DNA of 64,000 nt from Xenorhabdus doucetiae (GCF_000968195.1 NZ_FO704550.1:806001-870000), one strand, 5' to 3'. Numbered from the stretch's first letter, positions 26,262 through 35,410 are shown. The notes: generated from the sequence alone by a model not told the origin. Made by a program: numbers and translations.

Positions 26262-27228
26262 TATGGCTAAGGATAACGGAATTAAATTAGCACGAATGTC
26301 AACAGTGTGTGATCCTCTTTTGGATGAAGATATCGGCATGCTGGATAAAGGGCAAATAAAAGCAGAGGGTTTTATTGATTTTATTGATTTTATTGATGAT
26401 AAAAAATGTGAGATAAAATATGGAGAGAATAATTATCGTGTGAAAATTTTACTTGCCTCTTTAGCGGGTTTTGTATTAGGTTTTTGTTTTTTTATTGATG
26501 ATTATATTCCATCATGGAAAGCTAATGAAAAATCTTATTTAGAAATTGTCAGTCTTATTAAAGACAGATATGGGGAGGATTTTTACCTCAATCCTAAATT
26601 GCCAGTTTATAATAAAGCTTATGAGTATATTGCTGATGCCGAGAGCATTTCTTTTTCCCAATATTTTCATATTCGTTATACGGATAGTGGTTTTTACAGT
26701 AAATCGAGTGTTCGAAAAGCGTTGTTACTGGATGGTGGTTTTTTCCTGTTTTCTATTACAATGATTTTAATCCACTTATGGGTATTATCTTTACTGCTTA
26801 AAATTTCCCCGCTTGTTATTGATCGGGAAAAGCAACTGTTTTATACCTGGCGCAGGGGGAAAATGTATGTTGCACGTTATTCTCAAGTCGATGTGATTAA
26901 TCTATATGATGTTTTGTATTTAAGGGTTTATGGATTCGACAAAAATAACCAATTGATGATTTATGATTTTGAGCCTCGTATCCCTAATCTGATCGACGAT
27001 ATAATAAGCAAAAAATATTTATTGGCTTTTGTTGCAAAATATCTGATACAAGGAAAAGAGTCTGTCAGTTCAGTGGATTTTAAGCGCCAGTCACCCATAT
27101 TTCCACTATGTAAAAATCCAAAACCTACCGATTGGGAAACTCAGATTACAGCTATTTTAGCTGAATTGGACCGGCTTGGGGTACCGAAAAGGGCGACTGA
27201 CCCTGAGTATATCGTTGGAGAAAAATAT
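25337..27228 (+). repeat. Tandem gene duplication, unit about 960 bp
   Basis: The two putative immunity genes are direct repeats offset by about 960 bp. Identity is highest around 25640-26100 against 26600-27070 and lower near the 5' ends and in the loop-coding part. This pattern means a fairly recent duplication or gene conversion together with local divergence. Confidence 0.9.
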
Positions 27229-27231
27229 TAA
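26263..27231 (+). CDS. Putative immunity membrane protein 2, duplicate of the preceding gene
   Basis: From ATG 26263, one base after the first copy ends, the product is 322 residues. The second half (from about EYIADAESISF) is almost identical to the first copy, base for base over several hundred nucleotides. Differences gather in the N-terminal leader, in the loop after the first helix (SWKANEKSYLEIVSLIKDRY against SWNANEKFYLRAVNDIKDEY), and near the C-terminus. It also has a tripled FID unit (FIDFIDFIDDKK) where the first copy has FVDFIDDKK. A longer frame starting at 26206 reads into the first gene and is not likely. It may protect against a variant toxin. Confidence 0.5.
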   Translation: MAKDNGIKLARMSTVCDPLLDEDIGMLDKGQIKAEGFIDFIDFIDDKKCEIKYGENNYRVKILLASLAGFVLGFCFFIDDYIPSWKANEKSYLEIVSLIKDRYGEDFYLNPKLPVYNKAYEYIADAESISFSQYFHIRYTDSGFYSKSSVRKALLLDGGFFLFSITMILIHLWVLSLLLKISPLVIDREKQLFYTWRRGKMYVARYSQVDVINLYDVLYLRVYGFDKNNQLMIYDFEPRIPNLIDDIISKKYLLAFVAKYLIQGKESVSSVDFKRQSPIFPLCKNPKPTDWETQITAILAELDRLGVPKRATDPEYIVGEKY

Positions 27232-27258
27232 TAGAGTCAGTGATATTTCTATTCCAGA

Positions 27259-27297
27259 AAAAATAGCACCGAAGAATATGATAATGATCTCGGTGCT
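27259..27297. terminator. Bidirectional terminator between the immunity and MFS genes
   Basis: AGCACCGA and its complement (27265-27272 and 27290-27297) enclose a 17-nt loop, with an A-rich stretch on the left that reads as T residues for the minus-strand MFS gene. It lies between the two convergent stop codons. Confidence 0.55.
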
Positions 27298-27317
27298 GAT
27301 TATTCAATTACCAAAAA

Positions 27318-28544
27318 TTACATATTGTTTGTGGTTAAACGCCGTACCCACAATAAAACCAGCACTAATACCGTTAACGGCAAGCCGTGGAATATCAGGA
27401 TTACGATGGAAGGCGGCAGCCAGACGTAAAAGGGAGCGACCAGCAGCATTCCTATCCCAAAGCCTGTCATTTGCAATAGCGTCAGCAAACTGAAAATCGG
27501 CAGACGTAAACTTTCCGGTTCGCTTTGTGCCCGCGATATCAGGCTGACTTCTGCGATCCCATCCCCGATTCCTGCCCAGACGGCAAACAGCAGTAACCAG
27601 AATACGCTGCTTTGTTGGAATGTGAGGATAAATCCGGTTGACATCAGAGCGACGCCGACAAAGAACAGTTTTTCCATCTTTAACAGATTGCGGCTGCGTA
27701 GCAAGTAGCTCGCCAATCGTGCACCGCTGAATTTCCCTATTGCCCATGTCGCCAGCAGTAATCCCATGGTAGTACTGGCATTATCAGGAGTAAGGAGTTT
27801 CGAAATGATGGGAAAACCGACGTTATGGGCGGCACTGCCCAGTGTGTCGGCCAGGCTGAGAAATAACATGCCCGCCAGCATGGGGGCACCGCGCAGGCCG
27901 TGGCGCAATTCACGCCATTCGTTACCAAGTTCTCTTGATGTTTTTTGCTCAGGCAAAGAGAGGAAACGCAGGGGCATAATCAGGATCGCTGCCAGCAGGT
28001 AAGTCATGATATTGACGGTAAATACTGTTTCATAACCGCTGCTTGCGACCAGCAATCCCGATACCAGACTGCCGAATACTGCCCCCGTGGCCGCAACGGA
28101 GGTGAGCCAGGAGTTGGTTGATATGCGTTGTGAGGCGTGTACCCAATAGGGTAATTGGCTGTTTAGCCCGATAGCAAACATTGAATTGCCTAAACCAATA
28201 CCGAAGGCGATTATCGGTAAGATCAGCAGTTGCTGCGATGTGGGGATCAGCAATAGTAGGGACAGCAAAATAACCCGCACCAGATCAAAAAAGACCAGCG
28301 GCCATCTTCCCGCAAATCGTCTGAAAAACGGCGTTCCGATCAAGCTGGCGATGATACCACCGGCAACACGGCAGGCGAGAAATAGACTGACGTGCATGAC
28401 GCTGTTACTGAGCAGATAAACGTAGGTGGAGAGTGCCACCATATTCAGGAACGCGCCAAAATCAGAGACGAATCGGGCACTGACGATCAGTAAGCCATTA
28501 AGGCTGGACCAACGCAAATTCAAACTATTTTCCTGATTTGACAT
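27318..28544 (-). CDS. MFS transporter, EntS-like exporter group
   Basis: A 408-residue inner-membrane protein with about 12 hydrophobic helices. The loop between helices 2 and 3 has GTPFFRRFAGRWPLVFFD, a variant of the MFS motif A with basic residues. Its general form (short loops, CRVAGGIIASL and FVSDFGAFLNMVALSTYVY at the N-terminus) is that of the EntS/macrolide-efflux branch, which exports small molecules by proton antiport. The substrate is unknown. It is the last gene of the accessory block and points away from dxs. Confidence 0.8.
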   Translation of the reverse strand: MSNQENSLNLRWSSLNGLLIVSARFVSDFGAFLNMVALSTYVYLLSNSVMHVSLFLACRVAGGIIASLIGTPFFRRFAGRWPLVFFDLVRVILLSLLLLIPTSQQLLILPIIAFGIGLGNSMFAIGLNSQLPYWVHASQRISTNSWLTSVAATGAVFGSLVSGLLVASSGYETVFTVNIMTYLLAAILIMPLRFLSLPEQKTSRELGNEWRELRHGLRGAPMLAGMLFLSLADTLGSAAHNVGFPIISKLLTPDNASTTMGLLLATWAIGKFSGARLASYLLRSRNLLKMEKLFFVGVALMSTGFILTFQQSSVFWLLLFAVWAGIGDGIAEVSLISRAQSEPESLRLPIFSLLTLLQMTGFGIGMLLVAPFYVWLPPSIVILIFHGLPLTVLVLVLLWVRRLTTNNM

Positions 28545-28728
28545 TATGATTAGCTCACTGGTTATTGCGGAAGTTGCCGGAAAGTGACCAGCAATAGATC
28601 CCGAAATGCCGCGTTTGTAGGAGATATTTGCCGAACATTGCTTGCTCGATGATAAAGTTGTTTATCATTTATTGTGAGTGTTTCAAGAAAGTGTTCCATT
28701 GCGGTATGTAACATTATAATTAGGAGTT

Positions 28729-28812
28729 CTACCCGATAAACTTCAAGTTGCAGATCGTAAAATGAAAGTTGCTTATTATCTCCCCGCGATGCGGAGAAAT
28801 AATAAAAGCGTG
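28729..28812 (+). repeat. Intergenic palindromic repeat, copy 1
   Basis: The segment begins TACCCGATAAACTTCAAGTT and contains a core hairpin (28773-28805: TTATTATCTCCCCGC pairing with GCGGAGAAATAATAA). It is clearly related, in sequence and order of parts, to the segment at 56170-56272 read on the other strand. It has no T tract and lies upstream of the MFS gene and downstream of dxs. Confidence 0.8.
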
Positions 28813-28840
28813 TTGCAATACAATGAATATATTTGAAATA

Positions 28841-28874
28841 GAAAAATAGATGAATGTTTAATGAAACATTCATC
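28841..28874 (-). terminator. Terminator after dxs
   Basis: On the minus strand a perfect 11-bp stem (GATGAATGTTT and its complement) with a 4-nt loop is followed by TATTTTTC. It lies 13 nt past the dxs stop codon and ends the xseB-ispA-dxs operon. Confidence 0.85.
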
Positions 28875-28886
28875 CATGATTAAAAA

Positions 28887-30752
28887 TTATTTAGCCAGAT
28901 ATTTTTCGATATGATGTTGAATACCCGCTGCATCGAGTCCGAGATCAGCATAAAGCTCTTGTTGTGTTCCTTGCGGGATAAAGTAATCGGGTAAACCCAA
29001 ATTCAATACGGGAATGGATAACTTTTCCTGCATCAGCAATTCGTTAACCCCACTGCCGGCACCGCCCATGATGGCATTTTCTTCCAACGTCACCAATAGA
29101 TCGTGGCTGGCTGCCATTTCCAGCACAAGTTCTTTGTCCAGTGGCTTGACAAAACGCATATCCACCACAGTTGCATTCAGGGCTTCCGCTGCTTGCAGCG
29201 CGTAAGATAAGAATGTGCCAAAGTTAAGGATTGCAATGCGTTCTCCCAAACGGCGGATCACGCCCTTGCCGATGGGGAGTGTTTCCAGCGGTTGAAGTTC
29301 AGCGCCGGTGCCTGTTCCACGAGGATAACGGACAGCCGTCGGGCCTGCCTGGTAATGATATCCGGTATGCAGCATCTGGCGGCATTCGTTTTCATCGCTG
29401 GGTGCCATAATGACCATATTCGGGATACAGCGCAGGAAGGAGAGATCGAATGCCCCTTGATGGGTTTGGCCATCTGCACCGACGATGCCGCCACGGTCGA
29501 TGGCAAACAAGACCGGCAGGTTTTGGATGGCGACATCGTGGATCACCTGATCATAAGCGCGTTGCAGGAAGGTGGAGTAAATGGCGACGACAGGCTTGTA
29601 ACCGCCAATGGCCAAACCTGCGGCAAACGTGACCGAGTGTTGTTCGGCAATCGCAACATCAAAGTATTGCTCAGGGTACTCGCGGGAGAAACGCACCATG
29701 CCGGAACCTTCGCGCATGGCTGGGGTGATCGCCATCAATTTCTTATCATGCGCGGCTTGTTCACACAGCCAGTCACCGAAGATCTTGGAGAAGGTCGGGC
29801 GGGTCTCTGCACTTTTTGGCAGGGAACCGGTCGCGGGATCAAATTTGGGGACGGCATGCCAACTGATGGGATCTTTTTCCGCTGGCGCATAACCCCGGCC
29901 TTTTTTCGTCATGATATGCAGGAATTGTGGCCCTTTCAGTTCACGCATATTTTTCAATGTCTGGGTCAGTGCCAGTACGTCATGACCATCAACCGGCCCG
30001 ATATAGTTGAAGCCAAGCTCTTCGAACAGCGTTCCGGGAACAACCATGCCTTTCAGGTGCTCTTCCGTTTTTTTCAATAACTCTTTGATCGGAGGCAGGT
30101 TGGAAAACACTTTTTTGCCGCCTTCACGCAACGTTGTGTACAGCTTGCCTGACAGAATTTGTGCCAGATGGTTATTCAATGCGCCGACGTTTTCAGAGAT
30201 AGACATTTCATTGTCATTGAGGATCACCAACATGTCGGGGTCGATAGCTCCGGCATGGTTCATGGCTTCAAACGCCATGCCCGCGGTAATGGCGCCATCC
30301 CCGATGACACATACGGTCTTGCGGCCTTTGCCTTCGTGTTTGGCAGCAATCGCCATCCCTAAGCCCGCACTGATGGAGGTGGATGAGTGACCGACACATA
30401 AAGTGTCGTATTCACTTTCTTCCCGCCAAGGGAAGGGATGAAGGCCATTTTTTTGGCGAATGGTATTAATGCGATCACGACGTCCAGTCAAAATTTTGTG
30501 GGGGTAGGCCTGATGACCCACATCCCAGACTAAATTATCAAAGGGCGTTTTATAAACATAATGGAGTGCGACGGTTAATTCGATAGCGCCAAGGCCGGAA
30601 GCAAAGTGACCACTGGAGCGGCTGACACTGTTAAGCAAAAATTGACGCAGTTCATCGCATAACTTTGGCAAGGTGTCTTTGGGTAGCAGGCGAAGCTCTT
30701 CTGGAGTTTCCGCCAATGCCAATGTTGGATATTTCGCTATATCAATGCTCAT
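28887..30752 (-). CDS. dxs: 1-deoxy-D-xylulose-5-phosphate synthase
   Basis: Dxs condenses pyruvate and glyceraldehyde-3-phosphate, the first step of the MEP isoprenoid pathway, and also feeds thiamin and pyridoxal synthesis. From ATG 30752 the protein is 620 residues, equal to E. coli Dxs, starting MSIDIAKYPTLAL. It has the thiamin-diphosphate motif GDGAITAGMAFEAMNHAG...NDNE, the SSGHFASGLGAIELTVALHY region with active-site His, and the transketolase-type IAEQHSVTFAAG. A longer frame upstream overlaps ispA and is not used. Order xseB-ispA-dxs as in E. coli; yajO, which follows dxs there, is absent. Confidence 0.97.
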   Translation of the reverse strand: MSIDIAKYPTLALAETPEELRLLPKDTLPKLCDELRQFLLNSVSRSSGHFASGLGAIELTVALHYVYKTPFDNLVWDVGHQAYPHKILTGRRDRINTIRQKNGLHPFPWREESEYDTLCVGHSSTSISAGLGMAIAAKHEGKGRKTVCVIGDGAITAGMAFEAMNHAGAIDPDMLVILNDNEMSISENVGALNNHLAQILSGKLYTTLREGGKKVFSNLPPIKELLKKTEEHLKGMVVPGTLFEELGFNYIGPVDGHDVLALTQTLKNMRELKGPQFLHIMTKKGRGYAPAEKDPISWHAVPKFDPATGSLPKSAETRPTFSKIFGDWLCEQAAHDKKLMAITPAMREGSGMVRFSREYPEQYFDVAIAEQHSVTFAAGLAIGGYKPVVAIYSTFLQRAYDQVIHDVAIQNLPVLFAIDRGGIVGADGQTHQGAFDLSFLRCIPNMVIMAPSDENECRQMLHTGYHYQAGPTAVRYPRGTGTGAELQPLETLPIGKGVIRRLGERIAILNFGTFLSYALQAAEALNATVVDMRFVKPLDKELVLEMAASHDLLVTLEENAIMGGAGSGVNELLMQEKLSIPVLNLGLPDYFIPQGTQQELYADLGLDAAGIQHHIEKYLAK

Positions 30753-30828
30753 GCTATGCCTGTATAAAATGCTATACCCGTTAGAAATTGGTTGAGGGTG
30801 AATTCGGGAATTAATGTGACCGACTTTT

Positions 30829-31761
30829 TTAGCTGTTTCTCTCAATGATAAAACCAGCCAGTTTTTTTAAGATTGCGGTGTTATATGACAATTTTTCCAG
30901 TTCTGTCAGGGCGGCAAGCGCTTCTTCATACAGCTCCTGGGCTTTTTTCTGGGCTTGTTCCAACCCTAATAAAGCCGGGTAGGTATTTTTGCCGAGTTGC
31001 TGATCATTGCCCTGACGTTTTCCAATAACTTCCGTATTGCCAATGACATCCAGAATATCATCATGTACCTGGAATGCCAGACCAATGGCTTGGGCGTATT
31101 GCTCCAGCAAAGGCAATACTTCACGGCCACGTTGCCCGGCACTGTAAGCGCCCAACCGGACGGCTGAACGTATTAATGCCCCGGTTTTATGCCGGTGGAT
31201 CTGTTCCAGCGAGGCAAGATCGATCTGTTTGCCTTCGGCTTCCAAATCCAATGATTGCCCACCACACATGCCGGCAAACCCGCTGGCGCTTGCCAATTCA
31301 GCGATCATGGCAAGGCGATCGGATAGGGCAACATCGGGCATGTCCTGTTTTGCCAGAATTTCAAAGGCCAGTGATTGTAAGGCATCACCGGCTAAAATAG
31401 CCTGACTTTCACCAAATTTGATATGGCAGGTAGGCTGCCCGCGACGTAAATCGTCGTTATCCATTGCAGGTAAATCATCATGGATCAATGAATAGGCATG
31501 GATGCATTCTACTGCGAGGGCGGCGGCATCAAGACTCTGTTTGGGAAGGCCAAACATTTCCCCCACGCTGTAAACTAAAAATGGGCGCAGCCGCTTTCCA
31601 CCCAGTACCGCACCATACTGCATGGTTGTGCCTAATGGGCTGTTTAAAAAAGGCAATGCAGAAAATGTTGCCAGCAGCTTGTCATTAATATGTTGCTGAC
31701 AAGAGAGTAATCTTTCTGCAAAAGATTGCGCTTCCAAAGGCGTCTTATATTGTTCGGACAT
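30829..31761 (-). CDS. ispA: (2E,6E)-farnesyl diphosphate synthase
   Basis: IspA adds isopentenyl diphosphate twice to give farnesyl diphosphate. The two Asp-rich motifs DDLPAMDNDD and DDILD are present, with KTGALIRSAVRLGA between them. The start at 31761 (MSEQYKTPLE) gives 310 residues, close to the E. coli 299; the longer frame runs back into xseB. It lies 4 nt after the xseB stop. Confidence 0.96.
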   Translation of the reverse strand: MSEQYKTPLEAQSFAERLLSCQQHINDKLLATFSALPFLNSPLGTTMQYGAVLGGKRLRPFLVYSVGEMFGLPKQSLDAAALAVECIHAYSLIHDDLPAMDNDDLRRGQPTCHIKFGESQAILAGDALQSLAFEILAKQDMPDVALSDRLAMIAELASASGFAGMCGGQSLDLEAEGKQIDLASLEQIHRHKTGALIRSAVRLGAYSAGQRGREVLPLLEQYAQAIGLAFQVHDDILDVIGNTEVIGKRQGNDQQLGKNTYPALLGLEQAQKKAQELYEEALAALTELEKLSYNTAILKKLAGFIIERNS

Positions 31762-31765
31762 AAAT

Positions 31766-32023
31766 TTACTCAGCATCGGAAGAAAATTCATCAAGTGGCG
31801 ATTGTGCATCATGATTCAATAAAATTTGCACTCGTTGTTCCGCCTGTTGCAGCGTTTTCTGCCCCTGTCTTGCAAGTTGAATACCACGTTCAAATTCATT
31901 CAACGCATCTTCTAAAGGGAGTTCTCCGGATTCCAGCCGAATCACAATTTCTTCCAGCTCTTTGAGAGAGGTCTCGAATGTCGACATTTGTTCAGTTGCT
32001 GATGTTTGATTTGCTTTAGACAT
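31766..32023 (-). CDS. xseB: Exodeoxyribonuclease VII small subunit
   Basis: The small subunit of ExoVII, which degrades single-stranded DNA to oligonucleotides with XseA. The 85-residue protein has the conserved ELEEIVIRLESGELPLEDAL and FERGIQLARQGQ helices matching E. coli XseB (80 aa). It is the first gene of the xseB-ispA-dxs operon and divergent from thiI. Confidence 0.95.
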   Translation of the reverse strand: MSKANQTSATEQMSTFETSLKELEEIVIRLESGELPLEDALNEFERGIQLARQGQKTLQQAEQRVQILLNHDAQSPLDEFSSDAE

Positions 32024-32265
32024 AATGACTTAACTTATGGTTATTTAACGAATTACAGCAAAGCAAGTTCGTTACAGACTTGCCCAGTACCCTACTACAC
32101 CAAGAAAAATAAATCATGCGTTACCGCTGTTTTTTTACAGGTGATTTTTTACGGGTGATATAGCGAGATGATGTTATACTCTGCGCCCTATCCAACTGAA
32201 CATTTAAGAACAATCATTGATATTGTTTGTGATAGTTCAACATTGAATGACTACTATATCTTACT

Positions 32266-33714
32266 ATGAAGTTTATCATTAAATTATTCCCAGAAATTAC
32301 GATCAAGAGCCAGACCGTCCGGTTGCGTTTTATTAAAATTCTTGCCAGCAATATCCGCAATGTGTTGAAAACATTTGGCGAAGGCATTGCTGTTGTTCGT
32401 CATTGGGATAATATCGAAGTTCGGGTCAAGAATGATAACCTCGATGCCGAAATTTGTGACGCACTGACACGTATTCCCGGTATTCACCATATCCTGCAAG
32501 TAGAAGAGCGGGATTTTCGTGATCTACATCATATCTTTGAGCAAACCTACGAAACCTATGGCCATTTACTGCACGGTAAAACATTTTGTGTGCGCGCAAA
32601 ACGCCGTGGTAAACACAGCTTTACCTCTAATGAAGTTGAGCGTTATGTCGGTGGTGGACTGAACCAGCATATCGAATCAGCCAAAGTGAAACTGACCAAG
32701 CCTGATGTGACGGTGAATCTGGAAATTGATCAGGACACGCTGATCCTGGTGAAAGCCCGTCATGAAGGAATTGGCGGTTTTCCTATCGGTACGCAGGAAG
32801 ATGTGCTGTCATTGATCTCCGGTGGCTTTGATTCCGGTGTTTCCAGTTATATGTTGATGCGTCGTGGCTGCCGCGTGCACTACTGTTTCTTTAATCTTGG
32901 TGGTTCCGCCCATGAGATTGGCGTTAAACAGGTTGCCCATTATTTGTGGAACCGGTTTGGCAGTTCGCATAAAGTTCGCTTCGTTGCGGTCGATTTTGAA
33001 CCAGTTGTTGCTGAAATTCTGGAAAAAGTGGATGACGGCCAGATGGGGGTTGTGCTGAAAAGAATGATGGTCAGGGCAGCGTCTCAAATTGCAGAGCGCT
33101 ACGGGGTGCAGGCGATCGTCACCGGGGAAGCCTTGGGGCAGGTATCCAGCCAGACTTTGACTAACTTAAGGTTGATCGATAATGCCTCCGATACGCTGAT
33201 CCTCCGTCCCCTGATTTCTCATGATAAAGAACACATTATTAAGCTGGCGCGTGAGATTGGCACCGAAGATTTTGCCCGCACGATGCCAGAATTTTGTGGT
33301 GTGATATCAAAAAGCCCGACCGTGAAAGCGGTTAAAGCCAAAATTGAAGCAGAAGAAAACCATTTTGACTTTGAGATTTTAGAGCGGGTCGTGCGTGAAG
33401 CCCAGAATCTGGATATTCGCCAGATTGCCGAGCAAACCAGTGAGCAAGTGGTAGAAGTGGAAATGGTATCGGCACTTTCTTCTAATGATGTGTTGCTGGA
33501 TATCCGTTCCCCCGATGAACAGGATGATCGTCCGTTAAACATAGAAGGTATTGAAATTCAGTCATTGCCTTTCTATAAACTGAGCACTCAGTTTGGCGAT
33601 CTGCCGAAAGAAAAAACCTATCTGCTGTATTGTGAACGTGGTGTGATGAGCCGTTTACAGGCACTTTATCTGCGTGAACAAGGCTTCGATAACGTGAAGG
33701 TGTATCGGCCTTAA
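32266..33714 (+). CDS. thiI: tRNA 4-thiouridine synthase / thiamin thiazole sulfur carrier
   Basis: ThiI makes s4U8 in tRNA and passes sulfur to ThiS for thiazole synthesis. The 482-residue protein equals E. coli ThiI: an N-terminal THUMP region, the PP-loop SGGFDSGVSSYMLMRRG (near residue 184), and a C-terminal rhodanese domain with the persulfide cysteine in YCERGVMSRLQ (near residue 456). TATACT at 32175-32180 could be its -10 box. It is divergent from xseB. The yajL gene that follows in E. coli is missing here. Confidence 0.97.
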   Translation: MKFIIKLFPEITIKSQTVRLRFIKILASNIRNVLKTFGEGIAVVRHWDNIEVRVKNDNLDAEICDALTRIPGIHHILQVEERDFRDLHHIFEQTYETYGHLLHGKTFCVRAKRRGKHSFTSNEVERYVGGGLNQHIESAKVKLTKPDVTVNLEIDQDTLILVKARHEGIGGFPIGTQEDVLSLISGGFDSGVSSYMLMRRGCRVHYCFFNLGGSAHEIGVKQVAHYLWNRFGSSHKVRFVAVDFEPVVAEILEKVDDGQMGVVLKRMMVRAASQIAERYGVQAIVTGEALGQVSSQTLTNLRLIDNASDTLILRPLISHDKEHIIKLAREIGTEDFARTMPEFCGVISKSPTVKAVKAKIEAEENHFDFEILERVVREAQNLDIRQIAEQTSEQVVEVEMVSALSSNDVLLDIRSPDEQDDRPLNIEGIEIQSLPFYKLSTQFGDLPKEKTYLLYCERGVMSRLQALYLREQGFDNVKVYRP

Positions 33715-33807
33715 TTTGTCTAATTTGTCATAAAGCATAGGGCTGCTTACGGAACCGATCCGGCAGGCAGCCTGTGTCCCTCTATCGTCGTGATGGCCTC
33801 AATGTCT

Positions 33808-34722
33808 TCACTGCCGTGAGCGAGGCAAATAAGGACTGAGGGGCTTATATTCTTCCTCCTTGCGCTTAATGTAATGATAAACATTGATATTTTCTGTGAT
33901 TGGCAAACCATGAACACGGGCCCGACGCATTAAAAAGCCAGTGATGTAGTCTATTTCTGTATGCCGCTGTGCCCGTATATCTTGCAGCATGGATGAGTAA
34001 TTTTCAGCAGTTTGCTCAATGACGTTCATAACATAATCAACCAGCGTTTGTTGGGTGGTATGGATATTGTCATGCTTCATCACTTGATAAATTTCATCAC
34101 AGAGTGCCTGAATTTGTGCATGATGATGCCGTAATTCACCGTTTTTACAGTCATAGATAACGGTGAGTGGGTTAATGACACAGTTAACGGCAAGTTTCAT
34201 CCAACTGACAGCCTGTATTTCATTGTGCCAGGCGACATCGGGCAGGGCGCAGTGTAAAACATCGGCCAGGTTGCTGAATTTGTTGGCATTGGTGGTGATG
34301 GCACCAATGTGAGTCATGCCTTGTGACTTATAGTGCACAATGTCGTTTTTTCGATAGGCACCATGGGTGGTCACACCCAGTAAAATCGGGTTGGGCAACG
34401 GCGCGAACTCTTCTTGGGTTCCCATTCCATTATGCAATAACAGGATTGGGCAATTAGGGGAAAGTTTGTCAGCAATATGATTAACCGCATCAGAAACTTG
34501 CCATGCTTTTAAACACACGAGGAGTAATTTGCTTTCAGCAAGGTGTTTTTCGTCATTGGCAGGAAATTGTTGCTTAAAAACCAGACCATTAAAGTTTTCG
34601 ATTTGGACGGAAATAACAGGCTGTGGAACTCTTAACCATCCCTGAACATGATGATTTTTTTGGGATAGGGCGGCAAGCCACAGTTTACCTATCGCGCCAC
34701 AGCCAAGAACAGTTATTTTCAT
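33808..34722 (-). CDS. panE: 2-dehydropantoate 2-reductase (ketopantoate reductase)
   Basis: PanE reduces ketopantoate with NADPH in pantothenate synthesis. From ATG 34722 (AAGGAAG upstream) it is 304 residues, near the E. coli 303, with the Rossmann motif LGCGAIGKLW at the N-terminus, the HNGMGTQEE region, and the catalytic lysine in SWMKLAVNCVINPLT. An N-terminal extension of 15 codons has no counterpart in the family. It lies between thiI and yajQ as in E. coli. Confidence 0.95.
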   Translation of the reverse strand: MKITVLGCGAIGKLWLAALSQKNHHVQGWLRVPQPVISVQIENFNGLVFKQQFPANDEKHLAESKLLLVCLKAWQVSDAVNHIADKLSPNCPILLLHNGMGTQEEFAPLPNPILLGVTTHGAYRKNDIVHYKSQGMTHIGAITTNANKFSNLADVLHCALPDVAWHNEIQAVSWMKLAVNCVINPLTVIYDCKNGELRHHHAQIQALCDEIYQVMKHDNIHTTQQTLVDYVMNVIEQTAENYSSMLQDIRAQRHTEIDYITGFLMRRARVHGLPITENINVYHYIKRKEEEYKPLSPYLPRSRQ

Positions 34723-34894
34723 ATTTCTTCCTTGAGGGACGCTTTCATGGGAAACCTCGATCGTCATTAACGCTAATTGATCCCGAAATAGGATAATTTC
34801 GAAAAGATCATTGCGCTTCCCGAGTATAGAGCTTTTGCCAATAATAGAAAGCGGTTATCATGCCGATTTATTGATTAGCAGGAGGTGACGGGCA

Positions 34895-35386
34895 ATGCCA
34901 TCATTCGATATTGTTTCTGAAGTTGAGATGCCGGAAGTGCGTAATGCAGTAGAAAACGCGCAGCGGGAGTTAAGCAGCCGTTGGGATTTCCGCAACGTCA
35001 ACGCAAGTTTTGAATTAAATGAAAAGAATGAATCGATCAAAATTGCCAGTGAATCTGATTTTCAGGTGAACCAACTGGTCGATATTCTGCGTGAAAAATT
35101 TGCTAAACGTGGAATTGATGGTGCAGTACTCAATGTTTCTGAAAATATGGTTCATAGCGGCAAAACCTACAGTGTAGAAGCGACTTTGCTGCAAGGTATT
35201 GAGACGCCATTAGCGAAAAAAATTGTGAAGCTGATTAAAGACAGCAAGCTGAAAGTACAAGCCCAGATTCAGGGTGAGCAAGTGCGGGTAACTGGCAAGG
35301 CGCGCGATGATTTGCAAGGGGTTATTGCATTGATTCGCGGCGCAGAATTGGGGCAGCCTTTCCAGTTTACGAATTTCCGCGATTAA
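34895..35386 (+). CDS. yajQ: YajQ family nucleotide-binding protein
   Basis: The 163-residue protein is the same length as E. coli YajQ and shows PSFDIVSEVEMPEVRNAV, RWDFRN-type SSRWDFRNV and GVIALIRGAELGQPFQFTNFRD. Members have two ferredoxin-like domains and bind nucleic acid or nucleotides; homologues in Xanthomonas bind cyclic di-GMP. GGAGG lies upstream of the ATG. Confidence 0.95.
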   Translation: MPSFDIVSEVEMPEVRNAVENAQRELSSRWDFRNVNASFELNEKNESIKIASESDFQVNQLVDILREKFAKRGIDGAVLNVSENMVHSGKTYSVEATLLQGIETPLAKKIVKLIKDSKLKVQAQIQGEQVRVTGKARDDLQGVIALIRGAELGQPFQFTNFRD

Positions 35387-35410
35387 TATCGATAACTTAA
35401 TCTCAATAAT

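Noticed and set aside
28562..28873. 103-codon minus-strand frame between the MFS gene and dxs
   Set aside because: It reads straight through the intergenic palindromic repeat and into the dxs terminator hairpin, has no Shine-Dalgarno and resembles no family.
29292..30080. 262-codon plus-strand frame inside dxs
   Set aside because: It is antisense to a fully conserved dxs; such long mirror frames arise from codon usage.
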